Assembly (NCBI RefSeq): GCF_021650935.1
Contig: NZ_CP091244.1
Span: 2,108,001 to 2,172,000, forward strand
DNA length: 64,000 nt
From: Thiothrix winogradskyi
GTDB lineage: Bacteria; Pseudomonadota; Gammaproteobacteria; Thiotrichales; Thiotrichaceae
Direction: 5' to 3'
The position numbers were made by a program, and so were the translations under genes. This document shows, in pieces, positions 59,486 to 64,000 of the stretch; the first letter of the stretch is position 1, and each line of letters begins with the position of its first letter. The notes below the pieces were generated by a model that saw only the letters and a program-made list of their open reading frames with translations, was not told where the DNA came from and made no database searches.

Positions 59486-61348
59486 ATGGCATTACTGCAA
59501 ATTTCCGAACCCGGCATGTCCACGACCGCGCATCAGCATCGGCTCGCGGTGGGCATTGACCTTGGGACAACCAATTCATTAGTCGCTGCCGTGCGCAGTG
59601 GGCAAGCCGATACGTTGGCGGATGCGCACGGTAGACATTTATTGCCTTCCGTGGTGCGTTATCAAGCCGCTGCTGCCCCACTGGTGGGGTACGATGCCAA
59701 AGCTGCGATTAGCCAAGATCCTTACAACACCATTGCTTCTGCCAAACGCTTGATGGGGCGCGGGGTGGAGGATGTGACACAGCTTGGTGGACATTTGCCG
59801 TATCACTTTGTGAGTGGCGAATCGACAGTGCCGCGCATTCATACCGTGGGCGGTGATGTGTCTTCGGTAGAGGTGTCGGCAGAAATTTTGCGTGTCCTCA
59901 AGCAACGCGCGGAAGATACCCTCGGTGGTGATTTGACCGGTGTGGTGATTACCGTTCCGGCATATTTCGATGATGCGCAACGTCAAGCCACCCGTGATGC
60001 CGCGACGTTGGCGGGTTTGAATGTATATCGCTTGTTGAATGAGCCAACCGCAGCAGCCGTTGCTTATGGTTTGGATCAGGATGCTGAGGGCGTGATCGCG
60101 GTCTACGATTTGGGCGGTGGCACGTTTGATATTTCGATTTTGCGTTTGCATAAAGGCGTGTTTGAAGTATTGGCAACGGGTGGCGATTCAGCACTCGGTG
60201 GCGATGATTTCGATCATGTAATTGCGGAATGGCTGTTGCAAGCTTCTGGTTTGCAAGGCAGTGCCGAGCAAACCGTGTTGCGTGGTGCGTTGGTGGTGGC
60301 GCGTGATGCCAAAGAAGCGCTGACGACGGTAGAAACCACGGTGGTAACGTTAGGCGAGTGGCAGGGCGAATTCACGCGCAGCCAGATGAATGACTTGATT
60401 GCGCCCTTGATTAAAAAGACTTTGATGGCGTGCCGCCGTACTTTGCGTGATGCAAATCTGAGCAAAGACGAAGTGAAAGATGTGGTCATGGTCGGTGGTT
60501 CGACCCGTGTATTGGCGGTGCGCGAACAAGTCAGCGAATTCTTCGGTAAGCCGCCGTTGGTGAATATCGACCCTGATCGGGTGGTGGCACTTGGGGCAGC
60601 GATTCAAGCCGATATATTGGCGGGCAATAAACCCGATTCCGATATGCTGTTGTTGGACGTGATTCCCTTGTCCTTGGGGTTGGAAACCATGGGCGGTTTG
60701 GTGGAAAAAGTGATTCCCCGCAATACCACGATTCCTGTGGCTCGCGCTCAGGAGTTCACCACGTTTAAAGATGGGCAAACAGCGATGTTTATCCATGTGC
60801 TGCAAGGCGAGCGGGATACGGTGGAAGCTTGCCGCTCGTTGGCGCGGTTTTCACTGCGCGGTATTCCGCCGATGGTAGCGGGCGCGGCGCGTATCCGCGT
60901 GACTTTCCAAGTGGATGCGGACGGTTTGCTGAATGTGACCGCGCAAGAGCAAACCACGGGGATTACATCGGGTGTCGAGGTGAAGCCGTCCTACGGTTTG
61001 AGCGATACTGAAATCGAAACCATGTTGCGCGATTCCATGACGTATGCCCGTGATGACATGGAGGCGCGGCGTTTGCGGGAACAGCAAGTGGAAGCAGATC
61101 GGGCTATCGAAGCGCTGGATGCGGCGCTGCAAGCCGATGGTGCGGTATTGTTGAGTGCAGCCGAACGTGAACATATTCTCGGTTTTCGCACGAAATTAGC
61201 TGAGTTGCGCCCCAGTAATGATTACCAAGCGATTGAAGCGGGAATCAAGGCGTTGGAAAAAGCCGCTGAAGCCTATGTAGAACGCCGTATGAATGCGAGT
61301 ATTCGTGCCGCGATGACCGGTCACAGTGTTGATGAATTCAAAGGATAA
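59486..61348 (+). CDS. hscA: Fe-S assembly chaperone HscA
   Basis: HscA is a specialised Hsp70 that releases the cluster from IscU. The protein has 620 residues. The ATPase domain shows AVGIDLGTTNSLVAAVRSG, VYDLGGGTFDISIL and VVMVGGSTRVLAVRE, followed by the peptide-binding domain (VEKVIPRNTTIPVA). It is full length, between hscB and fdx as usual. Confidence 0.97.
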   Translation: MALLQISEPGMSTTAHQHRLAVGIDLGTTNSLVAAVRSGQADTLADAHGRHLLPSVVRYQAAAAPLVGYDAKAAISQDPYNTIASAKRLMGRGVEDVTQLGGHLPYHFVSGESTVPRIHTVGGDVSSVEVSAEILRVLKQRAEDTLGGDLTGVVITVPAYFDDAQRQATRDAATLAGLNVYRLLNEPTAAAVAYGLDQDAEGVIAVYDLGGGTFDISILRLHKGVFEVLATGGDSALGGDDFDHVIAEWLLQASGLQGSAEQTVLRGALVVARDAKEALTTVETTVVTLGEWQGEFTRSQMNDLIAPLIKKTLMACRRTLRDANLSKDEVKDVVMVGGSTRVLAVREQVSEFFGKPPLVNIDPDRVVALGAAIQADILAGNKPDSDMLLLDVIPLSLGLETMGGLVEKVIPRNTTIPVARAQEFTTFKDGQTAMFIHVLQGERDTVEACRSLARFSLRGIPPMVAGAARIRVTFQVDADGLLNVTAQEQTTGITSGVEVKPSYGLSDTEIETMLRDSMTYARDDMEARRLREQQVEADRAIEALDAALQADGAVLLSAAEREHILGFRTKLAELRPSNDYQAIEAGIKALEKAAEAYVERRMNASIRAAMTGHSVDEFKG

Positions 61349-61357
61349 GCGAAACCT

Positions 61358-61696
61358 ATGCCAAAACTGATCTTTTTACCGCACGAAGACATTTGCCCTG
61401 AGGGTGCAGTGTTGGATGTAGAAGCGGGGACGACCATTTGCGATGCGGCGTTAGCGCATGGCATTGCCATTGAACACGCTTGTGAGAAGTCGTGTGCGTG
61501 CACGACGTGCCACGTTTACATTCGCGAAGGCTTTGATTCACTGGCAGATGCCACGGATCTGGAAGAAGATTATCTGGATAAGGCGTGGGGTGTCGACCCC
61601 GATTCACGCTTGAGTTGCCAAGCGAAAGTCGCCGCTGAAGATTTGGTGATCGAAATTCCCAAATACACCATCAATATGGTCTCTGAAAATCATTAA
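61358..61696 (+). CDS. fdx: ISC-type [2Fe-2S] ferredoxin
   Basis: The protein has 112 residues. The cluster motif is CEKSCACTTCHVYI with a fourth cysteine near LSCQAKV, the adrenodoxin-type spacing. It supplies electrons for cluster assembly on IscU. It is followed by iscX after 13 bp. Confidence 0.97.
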   Translation: MPKLIFLPHEDICPEGAVLDVEAGTTICDAALAHGIAIEHACEKSCACTTCHVYIREGFDSLADATDLEEDYLDKAWGVDPDSRLSCQAKVAAEDLVIEIPKYTINMVSENH

Positions 61697-61709
61697 AGGG
61701 GAGTAGGAA

Positions 61710-61913
61710 ATGGATGAACTTAAATGGATAGACACCTTGGAAATTGCCATCCAGTTAAATGATGCTTACCCTGATGTTGATCCACGCTATATTCGCTTTA
61801 CCGATTTACATGCGTGGGTGCAAGCATTGGATGGGTTTAATGATGACCCGGAAAAGTCCAACGAAAAAATCCTAGAAGCCATTCAAATGGCGTGGATTGA
61901 AGAGGCTGAGTAG
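61710..61913 (+). CDS. iscX: IscX (YfhJ)
   Basis: The protein is small and acidic, with 67 residues. It includes KWIDTLEIAIQLNDAYPDVD, IRFTDLHAWVQAL and the C-terminal ILEAIQMAWIEEAE. IscX binds IscS and iron and tunes cluster assembly. It is the last gene of the isc operon, followed by a hairpin. Confidence 0.97.
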   Translation: MDELKWIDTLEIAIQLNDAYPDVDPRYIRFTDLHAWVQALDGFNDDPEKSNEKILEAIQMAWIEEAE

Positions 61914-61920
61914 GTGAACT

Positions 61921-61947
61921 TGGCTTGTTGCTGCTTGCAACAAGCCA
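61921..61947. terminator. Hairpin between iscX and the convergent M23 peptidase gene
   Basis: TGGCTTGTTGC (61921-61931) pairs perfectly with GCAACAAGCCA (61937-61947) over a 5-base loop. It lies between two convergent stops (61913 and 61959), so it can end both transcripts, although no long T run follows on either strand. Confidence 0.7.
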
Positions 61948-61958
61948 TCTTGTGGAAT

Positions 61959-63578
61959 TTACCCGCCGTTTTGTTGGCGATCAGCTTGGTCGGCTGAAGC
62001 CAATTTGCGCAAGTCCGTCAGGTCTCGCACCATTGCGGTCGCGATACTTTTAAACGTTTGCATTTCCTCGGCAGTCATAATGCCGACTTGTGGGAGTTCA
62101 ACTGCCATTGGATTCTGCGGCTCACCACTGACCCGAAATTCGTAATGCACATGGTTGCCGGTGGATGTGCCGGTTGAGCCGACATACCCGATGACATCGC
62201 CACGTTTGACTTTTTGACCGGATTTTAAGTCGTCTTTGAAAGCCGACATATGCCCGTACAGGGTGGTGATGCCATTAATGTGGCTCAATTCAATGACGTT
62301 ACCGTAGCCACCTTGGCGACCGATGGATTTTACGCTACCGTCGGCGGTGGCATAAATCGGTGTGCCACGGGGTGCAGCGAAATCCGTACCGGCATGATTT
62401 TTACGTAAACCGAAGACGGGGTGACGACGCATTCCAAAGCCAGAACTCATGCGTCCATCTGCCAGCGGCTTGCGGTCAAAGGCAGCCCGTTTGAGTTCAG
62501 TGTCGCCATCGGGGCGGAAGTAATCCGTTCTGCCTTCAGCTAAGGTGAAACGCACCCGCTGATAAGACTTTTTGCCGGTGTCGTATTCGGCTGCCAACAC
62601 TTTATCCGTGTAGATACTTTCGCCTTGGTAGCGGAAATCTTCAAAGATAACCCCAACTTTATGACCAACCTTGACACCTTTCTTGAAATCGACATCTTTC
62701 TGGAACACTTGACTGAGCTGGCGGATGACGGAGTTACTCAAACCGGCGGTTTTGCCATCCTTTTGTATTGAGTGCTTGACCGTAAAAGCGATTTTGGCAT
62801 TGCGGGTTTCTAATGCACCGGTTTCCCATTTGCCGACGTAGCCGTCATCAGTGACGGAGACGATGTAAACGTCTGTTTTGTTTTTGGCGTAAATGAGTTG
62901 CTGGAGGCTGTCATCAACCACTTGGGTAAACAGGCGGGCATCTGCTTTTAGGTTGCCAAGCGCCTGCTTGATGGTGGTATTTTCCAACAGCTTTTGCGAT
63001 GTTTTGGTGAGTTCGAGCCTGCCTAAGATAGATTCCAAGGTGTCGTCAGTTTCTACCGTGTGTGCTGACCAGTTACCTTGCGTGGCATCTGGCAGGATGT
63101 CGATAGCGTACCCTGAGAATGACTCAACCGCGACTGCCGGTAAATTCAAATCTTTGACGACTTGTGCGGGGGATGCGCTATCCAGCAATGGCTCTGTTAA
63201 ATGAATGAGCTTGCCATCTTCCGTGCTGCTGATCATCGAGTAAACGGGGACGTTACCCAGCGTGGCAAGCCCGCAGGCAAGTAACAGTGAGCGGGTTGCC
63301 AGATAACGCAGCGGTTTTTTTGCAGACAGGGAAGGCGATGCAGGCGGAGCTTTGGGTTCTGCTCTATTTTCTGTTTTGTGCTCTACTCTGTTTTTCGCCG
63401 GTTTCACTCTAGCGTTGACAGGGGCGGGCTTGAGAAGGCTGTCCAACAGTTTAGAGGAGGAAGTCTTTGCTGACCCAGATTTGTGATCCACAGGTATGTA
63501 ACATCCTGGGAAATCAAAGCCTTTCATAGTCTCATCCCAGCTTTTTTTGGGCTGCGACTTTCGTGTAAACGATGACAA
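61959..63578 (-). CDS. M23 family peptidoglycan endopeptidase (MepM-like)
   Basis: The protein has 539 residues. The start is TTG 63578 with GGAG ten bases upstream. A membrane anchor lies at about 95-118 (LLLACGLATLGNVPVYSMIS). A LysM-like/OapA region (DDTLESILGRLEL) comes next. The C-terminal LytM domain has the zinc motif HAGTDFAAPRGTPIYATADG and HVHYEF. It should cut peptide crosslinks to let the wall expand. It is divergent from tyrS; the 254-bp gap holds no other gene that I can see. Confidence 0.92.
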   Translation of the reverse strand: MSSFTRKSQPKKSWDETMKGFDFPGCYIPVDHKSGSAKTSSSKLLDSLLKPAPVNARVKPAKNRVEHKTENRAEPKAPPASPSLSAKKPLRYLATRSLLLACGLATLGNVPVYSMISSTEDGKLIHLTEPLLDSASPAQVVKDLNLPAVAVESFSGYAIDILPDATQGNWSAHTVETDDTLESILGRLELTKTSQKLLENTTIKQALGNLKADARLFTQVVDDSLQQLIYAKNKTDVYIVSVTDDGYVGKWETGALETRNAKIAFTVKHSIQKDGKTAGLSNSVIRQLSQVFQKDVDFKKGVKVGHKVGVIFEDFRYQGESIYTDKVLAAEYDTGKKSYQRVRFTLAEGRTDYFRPDGDTELKRAAFDRKPLADGRMSSGFGMRRHPVFGLRKNHAGTDFAAPRGTPIYATADGSVKSIGRQGGYGNVIELSHINGITTLYGHMSAFKDDLKSGQKVKRGDVIGYVGSTGTSTGNHVHYEFRVSGEPQNPMAVELPQVGIMTAEEMQTFKSIATAMVRDLTDLRKLASADQADRQQNGG

Positions 63579-63832
63579 GGGTTTTTACTCCATACTTGTT
63601 ATCAAATGATGTATTTCTGTATGTTTTTAATACAAAAAACTGCAATTGAAGCAGAGGTTAGCGAGTATGTACTGAATCATTCCTGAACTCAATAGTGGTT
63701 GACTCACTACGCTTATCAGCCAAGAATTACGACACTCTCTATGCTTGTTTAACCTTGCATCTGAGAAAACTGATAAACTTGTCTTTCTATGTAGATCAAA
63801 ACTAAAGAATTGTCAATTCTGGAGCATGTTAA

Positions 63833-64000
63833 ATGGATGATGTTGCTGACCTGATGCAAGAGCTGGTACGCGGGTGTGAAGAAGTATTGGTCGAAGCCGA
63901 ATTGGTGGCGAAACTTAAAAAAGGTAAGCCACTCAGGATAAAAGCGGGCTTTGACCCGACCGCGCCTGATCTGCATCTGGGGCACACTGTGCTCATTAAT
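63833..64000 (+). CDS. tyrS: Tyrosyl-tRNA synthetase, N-terminal part (cut by window edge)
   Basis: The first 56 codons are visible. The HIGH-type motif PTAPDLHLGHTVLIN follows LRIKAGFDP. GGAG lies nine bases upstream of the ATG. The sequence resembles the TyrRS subgroup common in gammaproteobacteria such as pseudomonads. The rest lies beyond base 64000. Confidence 0.95.
   Translation, partial: MDDVADLMQELVRGCEEVLVEAELVAKLKKGKPLRIKAGFDPTAPDLHLGHTVLIN

Noticed and set aside
1..64000. tRNA or rRNA genes
   Set aside because: I found no cloverleaf-like segment or rRNA sequence in the short intergenic gaps; a dedicated tRNA scan would settle this.

Overview
The window is a chromosomal segment of a gammaproteobacterium. 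The housekeeping blocks trpBA-accD-folC-dedD-cvpA-purF-metZ, rpsU-yqeY, fur/bamE/rnfH/ratA and cysE-iscRSUA-hscBA-fdx-iscX have gammaproteobacterial order and content. The mix of an H2-uptake hydrogenase, three Uma2-family proteins and abundant small palindromic repeats suggests a filamentous sulfur oxidiser such as Thiothrix (Thiotrichales). That taxonomic guess is inference from gene content; no rRNA gene is present to test it.

Layout. 1-2040: a 5'-truncated GNAT (TacT-like) acetyltransferase, an exported SH3 protein and a Uma2 protein. 2142-11487: tryptophan, acyl-CoA, folate and purine genes, ending with an L,D-transpeptidase and metZ. 11484-16287 (minus strand except bamE): hemE, yqeY, rpsU, fur, rnfH, ratA and small conserved genes. 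16277-25493: an APH/AAA two-domain kinase, mrcB, a TPR lipoprotein, a YoaA/DinG helicase, tsaB, Uma2, cysZ and a nitroreductase. 25562-33575: hydrogenase accessory and H2-sensing genes (hupK-hypAB-hupR-hupT-hupU, a small TerB-like gene, hupV). 33576-38541: a 5-kb defence cassette (YhcG-type nuclease and a three-gene CBASS). 38617-48348: a gcvR-like gene, then hupSL, a small membrane gene, hupCDFGHIJ and hypCDE behind a sigma-54 promoter. 48349-53172: a repeat-rich accessory zone with an 11-copy REP array, its likely RAYT transposase, and remnants of restriction and toxin genes. 53172-55607: hypF. 55632-61913: cysE and the complete isc operon. 61959-64000: an M23 peptidase and the start of tyrS.

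How the parts work together. HupUV should sense H2 and signal through kinase HupT to the NtrC-family regulator HupR. HupR would act on the near-perfect sigma-54 promoter at 39228-39243, upstream of the membrane-bound uptake hydrogenase HupSLC. A second, weaker sigma-54-like site lies before hupK. HupD-J/K and HypA-F build and insert the NiFe centre, while the nearby isc operon supplies Fe-S clusters.

Most notable observations. (1) The CBASS/YhcG cassette is bounded by a 33-bp direct repeat with 32 of 33 bases identical. The repeat is exactly the last ten sense codons plus stop of hupV (FDPCMVCTAH), so the cassette looks integrated at the 3' end of a hydrogenase gene, yet it carries no integrase. 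(2) A tandem array of perfect or near-perfect 28-bp palindromes sits directly upstream of a RAYT gene that itself carries a copy in frame. (3) A second family of long palindromic elements of about 100-120 bp lies in frame inside hypF, at the end of hupT and at the end of yoaA. (4) Several defence genes in the repeat zone keep both ends but have lost their middles.
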